Assembly: GCA_903904735.1 (NCBI GenBank)
Contig: CAIVDM010000238.1
Location: forward strand, 1 to 49,287
Length of the DNA: 49,287 nt
Origin: an uncultured delta proteobacterium
Lineage (GTDB): Bacteria; Bdellovibrionota_C; UBA2361; OMII01
Direction: 5' to 3'
Each line of letters opens with the position of its first letter. Position 1 is the stretch's first letter. A program made the position numbers and the translations under genes. Positions 1 through 7,375 of the stretch are shown here, in pieces. Under the pieces are notes generated by a model. The model was not told where the DNA came from. It did no database searches and saw nothing but the letters and a program-made list of their open reading frames with translations.

Positions 1-319
1 CCACATACACATGAAAATGAGGATTAGGATGGGCACTAGTCACTAGCATCCCTTCAACAGAGGCGAATTCGGTCAGTTTATCAACCATATCGCCGCTAAA
101 AGTACCGCATTTCCCCCAAAACGCAGTATGTAGCTCTTTAGCGGAAATTTCTGGATCTTGAATATCCCATCTGCTTGATCCCCATACAATCGGCTCATAC
201 TCTTTAATTAATTGTATGAGTCTATCGTTTGATAGACCCTCATTCCTTGGAATATCTGTAAATCCATAGGGCGACAATGCTGTGCGAATCTCTAACGGCG
301 ATCGAGTATCGAGCTCCAT
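1..319 (-). CDS. Hypothetical protein of integron cassette 2 (3' end beyond window)
   Basis: This reading frame is open from an ATG at 319 down to base 1 (106 codons) and continues out of the window. It starts MELDTRSPLEIRTALSPYGF and I do not recognise the family. An in-frame ATG at 415 also exists, but it would place the attC site inside the gene. The start at 319 lies exactly 22 nt after the predicted cassette crossover, the same distance as in the neighbouring GNAT cassette, so 319 is preferred. There is no clear Shine-Dalgarno site, and expression probably depends on the integron promoter. The protein looks soluble, with no signal peptide or membrane segment in the visible part. Cassette ORFs of unknown function are usual in chromosomal integrons. 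Confidence 0.6.
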   Translation of the reverse strand, partial: MELDTRSPLEIRTALSPYGFTDIPRNEGLSNDRLIQLIKEYEPIVWGSSRWDIQDPEISAKELHTAFWGKCGTFSGDMVDKLTEFASVEGMLVTSAHPNPHFHVYV

Positions 320-335
320 ACAATATAATTTACGA

Positions 336-405
336 ATATAACGTTTCGATGAATTGTTGCCTGGAGCGCCAGCGGAAGGCAATCCTTTCGATTGTTTGGT
401 TATCT
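336..405 (-). repeat. attC recombination site of the GNAT cassette
   Basis: A 70-bp imperfect palindrome lies between the GNAT stop codon and the next ORF. On the minus strand it opens with R'' AGATAAC (405-399, containing the TAA stop of the GNAT gene) and closes with R' GTTATAT (342-336). Inside are complementary arms (TCGA with TCGA, and ATTGCC with GGCAAT, with a 3-nt bulge) around a central loop. Size, core sequence ending AAC and starting GTT, and bulged inner arms are all typical of integron attC sites, which IntI binds as folded single strands. R'' is the exact complement of the core at the cassette's other end (GTTATCT, 1130-1124), as expected for one cassette. Confidence 0.8.
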
Positions 406-1129
406 CTCCCCACATCGAACAACTACGGTTGTCGCAAAGTGGGAGAATCCAATCTTTTCGGCAATTCGAATAGATGACTTATTCGCCCAAAGCGTTCGAT
501 ACTGTGGCAATAGACCACTTCGAAGTGCCTCTTGTGTAGCCTGCCGAACAGTTAATTCCCCGATGCCTCGGCCCCGCGCCGACGGAATGGTGATGACCCC
601 AATATGCGCAATGACGCCTCCCCAAACCTCGTAGTGAGAGAGTCCGAGAATACGCCCGCCGTCGACTACTGCGAACGGACCTACAGATTGTTCAGTTAGA
701 CCAAAGACATCCCAGTCTTCTGGGTGCTGTTGCGCCAACGTCTGCACAAGCAGGTCTGCCCGATCCACTCGGCGAATCAATGTCTCCGCCCCTTTAAGCG
801 AATCTAGGTAGCCAACGTAGGCGGGGCCATTCCCAACAACAGTGCCCCTGGTTGCCATGGCTTCAATAAATGTATCACAAGGGTTTTTAGAAGAAGATCG
901 AAAGGCCCGCCTTAGCTCGGGAAGTACTTCCTGCTGAGCCGTAATGAAGCTACCGGCAGCGTGCTCAAAGAAAACGGCGCGATCTGCTAAGTCCCAGAGT
1001 GCGCACGGATCGTGGGCTTGGATGTGAATACCGCCACAAAAGCCCCCCGCTCCCAGGTCAGCCAACCAGAAGTTCTCAGCGGTCAGTCGACTCTTGTCTG
1101 AAAGCATGATTTCCGATTCGATGAGATAA
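342..1129 (-). mobile_element. Integron gene cassette 1 (GNAT gene plus attC)
   Basis: The cassette runs on the minus strand from the TT of the core GTTATCT at 1130-1124 to the G of the next core GTTATAT at 342, 788 bp in all. It holds one gene in the orientation opposite to intI, as in ordinary integrons where cassettes diverge from the integrase. In the excised circle the site would read AGATAAC ... GTTATCT, a perfect 7/7 inverted pair. That is internal evidence that both ends belong to the same mobile unit. Confidence 0.75.
400..1107 (-). CDS. GNAT-family N-acetyltransferase (cassette-borne)
   Basis: A 235-residue protein whose C-terminal half is a GNAT acetyl-CoA-dependent acetyltransferase domain. 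A beta strand GVITIPSAR leads into the acetyl-CoA pyrophosphate loop (ARGRGIGELTVRQA), followed by the late motif NKSSIRIAEKIGF. The N-terminal ~100 residues are not recognised and may help bind substrate; the substrate cannot be told. The gene is the only ORF of integron cassette 1: its start is 22 nt from the attI-side crossover and its stop TAA is part of the attC R'' core. Many integron cassettes carry acetyltransferases, some of which modify drugs, but nothing here shows antibiotic specificity. Confidence 0.8.
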   Translation of the reverse strand: MLSDKSRLTAENFWLADLGAGGFCGGIHIQAHDPCALWDLADRAVFFEHAAGSFITAQQEVLPELRRAFRSSSKNPCDTFIEAMATRGTVVGNGPAYVGYLDSLKGAETLIRRVDRADLLVQTLAQQHPEDWDVFGLTEQSVGPFAVVDGGRILGLSHYEVWGGVIAHIGVITIPSARGRGIGELTVRQATQEALRSGLLPQYRTLWANKSSIRIAEKIGFSHFATTVVVRCGER

Positions 1130-1189
1130 CATAGGTATTGTGCAGATCTCGTGATCTTGCACGTTTACTCACCCACAATGATAACGTGC
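1124..1189 (-). other. Putative attI site / cassette insertion point next to intI
   Basis: On the minus strand the core GTTATCT (1130-1124) marks the junction between the integrase side and the first cassette. About 55 bp further towards intI is a second GTTATC copy (1185-1180) inside a small inverted repeat, GCACGTT (1159-1165) with AACGTGC (1183-1189). attI sites usually contain the recombining core plus extra IntI binding sites over about 60-100 bp, which fits this arrangement. The outer limit is a guess. The cassette promoter is expected here or inside the intI 5' end but could not be picked with confidence. Confidence 0.5.
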
Positions 1190-1354
1190 CGACCGAACAG
1201 CGCTCAACCACCAAAAATCTTTCATGAATGCAGGCCGTTAGGGGTCCAAAGTCCTCTTTGAGGCCTGTCCGTAGTGTACACCCGAGAGCGTAGATCACCA
1301 GATCCGTGGTTCCAGCCCCCGAAACTTTCTTTCGAAATCTTCGATACATCGGGC

Positions 1355-2335
1355 ATGGACTCAAATGAACGACCGATCAAATTTCTTGACCTCGCGCGGG
1401 AGCGAATTCGGCTTCGGCATCTTAGTTACACAACCGAGAAGAGTTATATCGCGTGGATTCGAAGGTTTATTATCTTCCACGGGAAGCTGCATCCAAAAGA
1501 GATGGGAGAGGAACATATTGTCGCGTTTCTATCGGACTTAGCGGTGCGGAGAAACTGCTCACCAGGCACTCAGAACCAAGCCCTCAATGCCCTCGTATTT
1601 CTCTTCCGTCACATACTCAATAGAGATGTCGGTGAGTTCAAGGGGATCATGTGGTCCCGCCGCAAACGAAGAGTGCCTGAGGTGATGACGCGAGAGGAGG
1701 TTGCGAGTGTATTAAGAGAGCTTAAGTATCATCCCCAGAAATGGCTGATCGGATGTTTGCTGTATGGATGCGGGCTACGCCTGTCGGAGGCTCTTCACAT
1801 AAGAGTTAAGGATATAGATTTCGGTCAGGGATTCATCGCCATCCGAGATGCCAAAGGGAACAAAGATAGAATCGTACCACTGCCAAAGAAATTAGTTGGG
1901 CCGCTTCGAAAACAGCTATCGGTGGCCGAGGGCATTCATCGACATGATATCAAGGCTGGGTATGGTAGGGTGTCTCTTCCGTTTGCTTTATCGAGGAAGT
2001 ACCCAAACGCCGACCGTGAATGGGCGTGGCAGTATCTCTTCCCTTCGACGAAGCTCTCTCGAGATCCTCGCAGTGGTGATATCAAGCGCCACCACATCTT
2101 TGATACGTTCATGGACAACGCGGTAAAGCGGGCAGCGCGCGCCGCTGGCCTCTCAAAACGTATCACCTGTCACACCTTTCGCCATTCCTTCGCCACCCAT
2201 CTTTTGGAAAATGGGAGGGATATTCGCCTCATTCAGGAATTACTCGGGCATAGCGACGTGAAGACCACGATGATCTACACCCATGTGGCGAAGTCGCCCA
2301 TACCACGAGTGGTCAGTCCGATTGATGAGTTATGA
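1355..2335 (+). CDS. intI: Integron integrase (tyrosine recombinase)
   Basis: A 326-residue tyrosine recombinase that inserts and excises gene cassettes at attI and attC sites. The N-terminal SAM-like core-binding domain (YTTEKSYIAWIRRF, then NQALNALVFLFRHIL) is followed by the catalytic domain: Arg in GCGLRLSEAL, Lys in DAKGNKDRIVPLP, HTFRHSFATHLL, GHSDVKTTMIYTHV with the nucleophile Tyr. The extra patch ALSRKYPNADREWAWQYLFP, present in integron integrases and absent from other XerC/D-like recombinases, assigns it to IntI. The frame is open from 1274, but ATG 1355 gives the usual IntI N-terminus and length. It diverges from the cassettes to its left. All catalytic residues are present, so it should be active. 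Confidence 0.93.
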   Translation: MDSNERPIKFLDLARERIRLRHLSYTTEKSYIAWIRRFIIFHGKLHPKEMGEEHIVAFLSDLAVRRNCSPGTQNQALNALVFLFRHILNRDVGEFKGIMWSRRKRRVPEVMTREEVASVLRELKYHPQKWLIGCLLYGCGLRLSEALHIRVKDIDFGQGFIAIRDAKGNKDRIVPLPKKLVGPLRKQLSVAEGIHRHDIKAGYGRVSLPFALSRKYPNADREWAWQYLFPSTKLSRDPRSGDIKRHHIFDTFMDNAVKRAARAAGLSKRITCHTFRHSFATHLLENGRDIRLIQELLGHSDVKTTMIYTHVAKSPIPRVVSPIDEL

Positions 2336-2764
2336 TACGCCCATTTCTGAGCGGTATTTGTGTGACGATGTCATAGTGCAGATCCTCTGGCAGGGCCATA
2401 CCTGATGGGGGTGCTTGCGCCCCGAAACCCCTTTGCTCCCTGCCCAATTAACACTCGCGCCATTCCAGGCATCGGGCCCCGCTCTCCTACTGCACCTTCA
2501 CAGAAGCAACTCGCAAGGAAACATTCTCGGTGAACATTCAACGCAATATACGCCTACGTGAAATCATAAGGCCGTGTTTTCATGATCCCTCCGCTTTCAA
2601 AGTGATTACCGCACGCAATCACTTCGATTGCTCAACAGGGGGCAGCTGGCGAAAGAAACTCGAACCAGAGAACGAAGGCCCTCCGTACGTAGCATCTACT
2701 CGAACTTAGATCTCAACAAACGGCTTCCCTGATTTCTTGTCTATGTTTTCGTGAGTCCTCTCGC
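2336..2764. other. Intergenic region behind intI
   Basis: No gene is visible in this 429-nt stretch between the convergent intI and DoxX-like genes. It holds an 8-bp perfect stem, AAGTGATT (2600-2607) and AATCACTT (2617-2624), with a 9-nt loop and no T-run. No attC-like core pair was found here, so cassettes seem to lie only on the left side of intI. Confidence 0.4.
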
Positions 2765-3109
2765 TCACAAATGTTCCGCTAAACGGCATGTAACAAGGAC
2801 TGAGACGATTAGAAAAACCACGGCCGGAAGTGTTTGTAAAAGAGTGTCTCTGATGCGAATCCGCACAAACACTCCGCACAGCATGAGCAAAGATAGTCCG
2901 GCAGCGGCAAGGAAACCTATCCACGGTATCCACTGTCCCACGATGAGCCCCAGGGCCCCAAGAACCTCTAGTGAACCGGTGACATATCGCAAGCGTGGAA
3001 CGCCCCATCGCTCAAACTCACGAACCATCTGCTCTGCGCATAGGCAACGACCTCCGTATACCAAGAATGAGATAATGAGGACGAGGGTGGGCAGATCAAT
3101 CGAGGTCAT
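2765..3109 (-). CDS. DoxX-like small membrane protein
   Basis: A 114-residue protein with four predicted hydrophobic helices, resembling the DoxX-like family of small integral membrane proteins. The stretch QMVREFERWGVPRLRYVTG followed by a Gly/Ala-rich helix is typical of these proteins. Members have been linked to redox balance or quinone handling, but many are uncharacterised and no exact role can be given. AAGGA lies about 10 nt before the ATG. It is divergent from a second DoxX-like gene beginning at 3301, and the two share the EFE-x-GxP-LR-LTG pattern, so they may be diverged paralogues. Confidence 0.65.
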   Translation of the reverse strand: MTSIDLPTLVLIISFLVYGGRCLCAEQMVREFERWGVPRLRYVTGSLEVLGALGLIVGQWIPWIGFLAAAGLSLLMLCGVFVRIRIRDTLLQTLPAVVFLIVSVLVTCRLAEHL

Positions 3110-3300
3110 GATTAACAGTCCTTATCGGGTGGATACTCAACGGATCTCAGGCGACTGCTCTGACACCGACCTCATGTGGGCGCAGACCGTTAAGAGGTGC
3201 CAAACTTAGATACCTCCTTGTCACCCGCAAGCCAGGGGTTTAGGCTCCTGACAACTGCGTCACCGTAACCTAAAACGATCCACAACCATAGAGGCTCAGC

Positions 3301-3636
3301 ATGGATACTATGCTCTTAGCGATTAAGATTCTCGTAGCGGCCTCAATCTTCTTTGTGTGGGTTGTACGCTACAATAACATCGTCAAAGAGTTTGAGGAGT
3401 ACGGTCTCCCCTCGTGGTTGCGCGATCTGACCGGGATCCTCAAGCTAACATTCGCGGCTATGTTGCTGCTTGGACAGCACGATCACTACGTTACTTTACT
3501 CGGAGCGCTCGGAATCGTCGCCCTGATGGCGTGTGCTCAGATAGTTCACGTCAAAGCTGGTACATCAATCGCTCGTCGCCTACCGTCGTTTCTACTGTTG
3601 ACCCTTTCTGGAATCATCGCCTACCGCAGCTTGTAA
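3301..3636 (+). CDS. DoxX-like small membrane protein
   Basis: A 111-residue four-helix membrane protein with the DoxX-like core IVKEFEEYGLPSWLRDLTG and later hydrophobic segments. AGAGG sits 6 nt upstream of the ATG. It is the divergent neighbour of the 2765-3109 gene, with a shared 190-bp upstream region that may carry both promoters. A short stem AGGAA/TTCCT at 3644-3656 followed by CTTTT could act as a weak terminator. Function is inferred from family only and is not specific. Confidence 0.65.
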   Translation: MDTMLLAIKILVAASIFFVWVVRYNNIVKEFEEYGLPSWLRDLTGILKLTFAAMLLLGQHDHYVTLLGALGIVALMACAQIVHVKAGTSIARRLPSFLLLTLSGIIAYRSL

Positions 3637-4207
3637 GTTGCTCAGGAAGGTTTCCTTCTCGCTTTTACACACGGACGACACAAAACCTTGGTCCATCGCA
3701 TAGCGTCTATGAATGCAGCCGAGCGCCTACTTCTGAAGATGGAATCAATCGGCGCATCGCGTCAGGGGCTAAACTGCTGTGCGGCGGGTTACTCGGTACC
3801 ACGAGGTAGTGCCGATTAATCGCTTAATGCTTTGTCGACTCTCACTCTGGTCGCGGGTTATTTTTACCACAGAGCAACCTCGGGCCTACTCAGGAGAATT
3901 CCACACACGTTTTTAGGTCTAGTTCGCTTTACTAAGCTCATTTGCTGAAACAAAAACACTCTTCAGGTACTGCCCCCCCGGTTGCTAGCCACTCATTCGC
4001 TGATTCCAGGCTTCTTCTACCCTCCACGAAAGCAGATAAACTAATGGCAAAAAGTGACTCGATCTTCTCTTATCCTCTATCGTTAGCCACTTTCTTATCG
4101 TGGGACTGAGAGCTGTGTTTAAAACGACAAGAAAGGATGGCTACGGCGACTATAGGCAGCCTCAACCGCGTTACTTTCAAAGTTTTCCTCGCGTGCCTTC
4201 TAGCGCC
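3637..4207. other. Long intergenic region without a convincing gene
   Basis: This 571-nt gap separates two genes that converge on it. Open frames here have no recognisable domains or good ribosome sites. The only structures noticed are the weak hairpin just after the DoxX-like stop (3644-3656) and a pair of 7-nt arms, CTTTCTT (4090-4096) and AAGAAAG (4129-4135). No RNA gene was recognised. Confidence 0.4.
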
Positions 4208-4615
4208 TTATGAATCCGCGTTAAACCGCAGGAACGCCTCAAGGAAATCATCTGGGGGGTGCATACCGCGCCTCGTAGTCATGTTCATGAACATAGACTC
4301 GACCCTCGCCTCCACAGCGACTTTGCCGAGGTGGTTGAGGATACGTTGATGAATCACCAGTGAGCGGTCGCGCAACTCAACCCGATCGCAGGTCACCTGA
4401 ACCACTCCACGCTTTACCTCACGTTTATATTCCGCTGATACCTTGGTGATAACGAGAACTTTTCCTTCTTGGAGCAACTGGTCGTTTGGAAAACCGATTA
4501 CGCGAAGAAGCTCGAGGCGAGCCTCCTCAAACAAAGAGAAGCACCGACCGTGGTGCACGTGCTCGTAGACTGGCGTAATCCAGTTATCATCAATCTCAAC
4601 ACTAATCGCTACCAT
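4208..4615 (-). CDS. Hotdog-fold acyl-CoA thioesterase-like protein
   Basis: A 135-residue protein of the 4-hydroxybenzoyl-CoA thioesterase/YbgC type. The helix HVHHGRCFSLFEEARLELL matches the family's GHV-x-H-xxY-xxLFEEAR segment, and the strands KVLVITKVSAEYKREVKRG and RILNHLGKVAVEARVE complete a single hotdog fold. Family enzymes hydrolyse acyl-CoA thioesters in the cytoplasm. The usual Asp-x-Asp-x-x-Gly before the HV is replaced by ITPVYE, so the normal catalytic Asp position is lost; either another acid (the Glu) serves or the protein binds without hydrolysing. GGAG lies about 8-10 nt before the ATG. It is divergent from the M24 peptidase gene. Confidence 0.7.
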   Translation of the reverse strand: MVAISVEIDDNWITPVYEHVHHGRCFSLFEEARLELLRVIGFPNDQLLQEGKVLVITKVSAEYKREVKRGVVQVTCDRVELRDRSLVIHQRILNHLGKVAVEARVESMFMNMTTRRGMHPPDDFLEAFLRFNADS

Positions 4616-4841
4616 CGCCCTACTCCGCTATCGACGAGCCCCCATCGCTTAAGCGCTCACAACGGGCGCTCAATGGAACTTGAATGTAGCTTGCTGGCGA
4701 GCCAGAAACAACGCTCTCAGCCGTATCCAGGCGCCACGTAAAACAACAATTGCCACAGATCGCCTCCAAGGCGATAAATGTAGTCGATCGCCCCATTCGT
4801 CCGTGGCGATCGCAGCATCTTACCCTGGTCGAAAAGGACTT

Positions 4842-6122
4842 ATGCAAGAACTTCACCGCAAACGAATCAAGAAAGCCCTCTCGCTTCTCAAGAGCGCCCC
4901 AACATCGCAAACGCTTGTGATATCGAGCAACCCGGCCGCTACCCGCTCGCGCGACACACACTTCACCTATCGCCAGAACAGCGACCTATTTTACTTTACC
5001 GGCAGCTCTCACCAATCACTAACCCTCGTGCTACGCCCACACGCAAAAGAGCAGGTAGTGCTTGTCGCGCCGCCAGAGGACCCGGTCAAGAAGGTATGGG
5101 AGGGCTCGCAACCTTCCACGAAAACTCTCGCTCGAAGCTTGGGGGCGTCAGAGGTGTTCTCCAAGGACGTGCACAGCGCGGTGCGCAACCTCCTGCGAGG
5201 CACTGAGGTGGCGTTCTTGCAGTCCATATCAGGAACGCCCAGCGCGGATTTACGAAAGGAGTTCGCGACTCGCTCCCCACACTCCATGCGGGGACTGCCA
5301 GCCAGCGTCGTGGAGGCCGAGCGTCTCACATCGCACCTACGTTGCGTCAAAGACCCTACGGAGGTCCAACTCATACGCAAAGCGGCGGATCTCACCTCAG
5401 CGGCACTCCTACACGCCGCCCAATTCATCAAGCCAGGGATGAAAGAACGTGAGCTGGCGGTAATGATCGAATATCTCTATCGCCTTCACAACGCGGAGCC
5501 AGCGTTCAACACCATCGTGGCGACAGGACCGTCCGCGGCCACATTGCACTATCACCAGCTCAGCCGAACCCTGCGCAAGGGAGAGCTTCTCCTGATCGAT
5601 ACGGGATGCGAGCTGGATATGTACGCGTGTGATGTAAGCCGCACCATCCCCGTGAGCTCAGACACACCTGCCCCCCTCGCGGCAGTCTATGAGTGCGTAT
5701 TACGCGCTCAAGAGGCGGCGATTCGCGCCGTTAAGCCAGGAGCGCGAATGACAGAGGTACATGGCGTCGCCGCGCGAGAACTAACATATGGACTAAAAGA
5801 GCTCGGAGTTCTGCGGGGAAATCCGCGAGAGCTCCTCAAGAAAGGCGCCTACAAACCATATTTTCCGCACGGCATCGGGCACTCCTTAGGGATCGATGTC
5901 CACGACGTGGGACCGGGCGCGAACGACTCGCTTGGTGTGCTGGAAAAAGGAATGGTTGTCACCATTGAGCCAGGGCTCTACTTCAGTAAGTCAGTCGGAA
6001 AGATACCGGCGTGCGGAGTCCGTATCGAGGACGACGTGCTTGTCACCCCCCGTGGATGCGAGGTACTGACGGCGGGAGTATTCCCGAAACGACTCGATGA
6101 GATTAACAATATAGTTGAGTAG
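4842..6122 (+). CDS. pepP: Xaa-Pro aminopeptidase (M24 family)
   Basis: A 426-residue metallopeptidase predicted to remove N-terminal residues that precede proline. The N-terminal creatinase/AMP_N domain (FTYRQNSDLFYFTG) is followed by the pita-bread catalytic domain. The five metal ligands are visible: Asp in LLIDTGCELDMY (~253), Asp in CDVSRT (~264), His in PHGIGHSLG (~347), Glu in VTIEPGLYF (~375) and Glu in VRIEDDV. The frame is open from 4680, but ATG 4842 gives the normal PepP N-terminus and has AAAAGGA just upstream. Length is usual for PepP. Cytoplasmic; it meets the transglycosylase gene tail to tail. Confidence 0.88.
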   Translation: MQELHRKRIKKALSLLKSAPTSQTLVISSNPAATRSRDTHFTYRQNSDLFYFTGSSHQSLTLVLRPHAKEQVVLVAPPEDPVKKVWEGSQPSTKTLARSLGASEVFSKDVHSAVRNLLRGTEVAFLQSISGTPSADLRKEFATRSPHSMRGLPASVVEAERLTSHLRCVKDPTEVQLIRKAADLTSAALLHAAQFIKPGMKERELAVMIEYLYRLHNAEPAFNTIVATGPSAATLHYHQLSRTLRKGELLLIDTGCELDMYACDVSRTIPVSSDTPAPLAAVYECVLRAQEAAIRAVKPGARMTEVHGVAARELTYGLKELGVLRGNPRELLKKGAYKPYFPHGIGHSLGIDVHDVGPGANDSLGVLEKGMVVTIEPGLYFSKSVGKIPACGVRIEDDVLVTPRGCEVLTAGVFPKRLDEINNIVE

Positions 6123-6172
6123 TAAGGATAGAGGTACCGGCTGGGCCACATAGGCCTGGAGCGGCGCGCTCT

Positions 6173-6994
6173 TTACCCGACGGCTTTAAAATCTTCGAAC
6201 CCATATCGATTGGGGTCATTCACAATCAGAGAGAGCGCGATTACACGCGGGACAAAGCGCCTAGTCTCTCCGGGTAAATGCCCTCCACGCGCCAGCTCCC
6301 AGTAGTCAAAACCACCGGTCTTGGATACAAGCTTATTTATCGCTCCACTTCCGGCGTTATACGCGGCGAGAGCGAGGTGCCAATCCTGAAATACAATGAA
6401 AAGGTCACGCAAGTGCTTGGCCGCAGCCTCGGTGGACCTCATGAAATCAGTTCGCTCATCGTAGCGTCGGTCAACTCGAAGACCATACAACCGGGCTGTG
6501 GACTTCATGAACTGCCACATCCCCTTCGCGCCCGCCGGACTTGCCGCTCTGGTGTTAAGCCCGCTCTCTACAGCGGCGACGGATACCAACTCCGCAGGTA
6601 TGCCTACTCCCTCTAGAACTTTGACCATTGGACCGAACTTATCGGCGCCCTTAGCAAGGATATCATTGACCGTGGAGCGCTCTTTGCCCATGAACCGGTC
6701 TAACTCGCTCTGTACCTCAGGGGTAACCCCCATGTCGAGGTTAGGAAGAATACGGGATGATTTGACGTAAATCTGCCTAGTCTGCCTCTGTCTCGATTCG
6801 AAGACGAGGCTCTCATCAGCTGTAACGACTCCAGAACCGTGAGTGCTGGCTTGCCCCGGGAGAACCCGACTTGGCCAGAGACCGCACCCTGTAACTGACA
6901 GGCTGACAAGAATTAACCAGATTGTAGCGCAGGTCCGAATCATCGCTGGAGTATCAAGCCTCCAAGAAACGACCTGCATCCGATCGGATGACAT
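6173..6994 (-). CDS. Membrane-bound lytic murein transglycosylase (MltD-like lipoprotein)
   Basis: A 273-residue lipoprotein with a type II signal peptide ending in the lipobox LSVTGC (Cys37) and an SLT transglycosylase domain. The catalytic Glu is in AAVESGLN (Glu143), followed by SPAGAKGMWQFMKSTA and LALAAYNAGSGAI, the standard family-1 motifs. It should cleave the MurNAc-GlcNAc bond of peptidoglycan in the periplasm with formation of anhydro-muropeptides. There are no LysM repeats, so it is shorter than E. coli MltD. The first ATG (6994) has AAGGA at 8-nt spacing; the ATG at 6943 would give a shorter signal peptide and is possible. Confidence 0.87.
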   Translation of the reverse strand: MSSDRMQVVSWRLDTPAMIRTCATIWLILVSLSVTGCGLWPSRVLPGQASTHGSGVVTADESLVFESRQRQTRQIYVKSSRILPNLDMGVTPEVQSELDRFMGKERSTVNDILAKGADKFGPMVKVLEGVGIPAELVSVAAVESGLNTRAASPAGAKGMWQFMKSTARLYGLRVDRRYDERTDFMRSTEAAAKHLRDLFIVFQDWHLALAAYNAGSGAINKLVSKTGGFDYWELARGGHLPGETRRFVPRVIALSLIVNDPNRYGFEDFKAVG

Positions 6995-7375
6995 ACAAAA
7001 GTTCCTTCAACCGTGGCAGTCGGCAATAATGCCCGCAATGCTCGGTTCACCAGCGGTAAGTACAGCGCAAGTCTAGGGGGTCAGGCAAGGCGAGCTCGTG
7101 CCTGGACGACACTTTCACTCCCATTCCACACTTAAGCAGTTGAAATTAATCAGCCCGTCCTTTGCAAACTATCGTCTCAACGATTAGAACACCTTCAGTT
7201 CTAACTATATTATGGGCTATCAATCGAAAATTTTACCTCCTCCCAGCACACCACCTCGCATCATAACTTCTGTATCTAGTGTTACGAGAAAACCGCATCA
7301 TCACTCTCTTAGCTGTCTGAGTGACCCCTGCGGTTAGAAAGGTTTTACTCGGCTGTTGCCGTGCGAAGGTGTACC
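6995..7375. other. Divergent intergenic region
   Basis: A 381-nt region between two divergently transcribed cell-envelope lipoprotein genes, expected to hold both promoters. It contains a stem AGGCA/TGCCT enclosing CGAGCTCG and, at 7184-7204, a symmetric inverted repeat listed separately. No gene was seen. Confidence 0.4.
7184..7204. promoter_or_regulatory. Operator-like inverted repeat over a possible promoter
   Basis: TTAGAAC and GTTCTAA form a perfect 7-bp inverted repeat with a 7-nt spacer, and are followed at once by TATATT (7206-7211). TTAGAA at 7184-7189 could be a -35 element with 16-nt spacing to TATATT, which would put the repeat across the promoter of the gene at 7376. This is a pattern-based guess; no regulator family is identified. 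Confidence 0.25.

Noticed and set aside
317..415. Longer start (ATG 415) for the cassette 2 gene
   Set aside because: It would translate through the attC site; the start at 319 matches the 22-nt spacing seen in cassette 1.
1083..1364. Minus-strand frame overlapping the intI start
   Set aside because: It covers the attI region and the beginning of intI and has no domain; it is a chance frame.
3414..3809. Plus-strand frame overlapping the second DoxX-like gene
   Set aside because: It is out of frame with a recognised membrane protein and lacks domain content.
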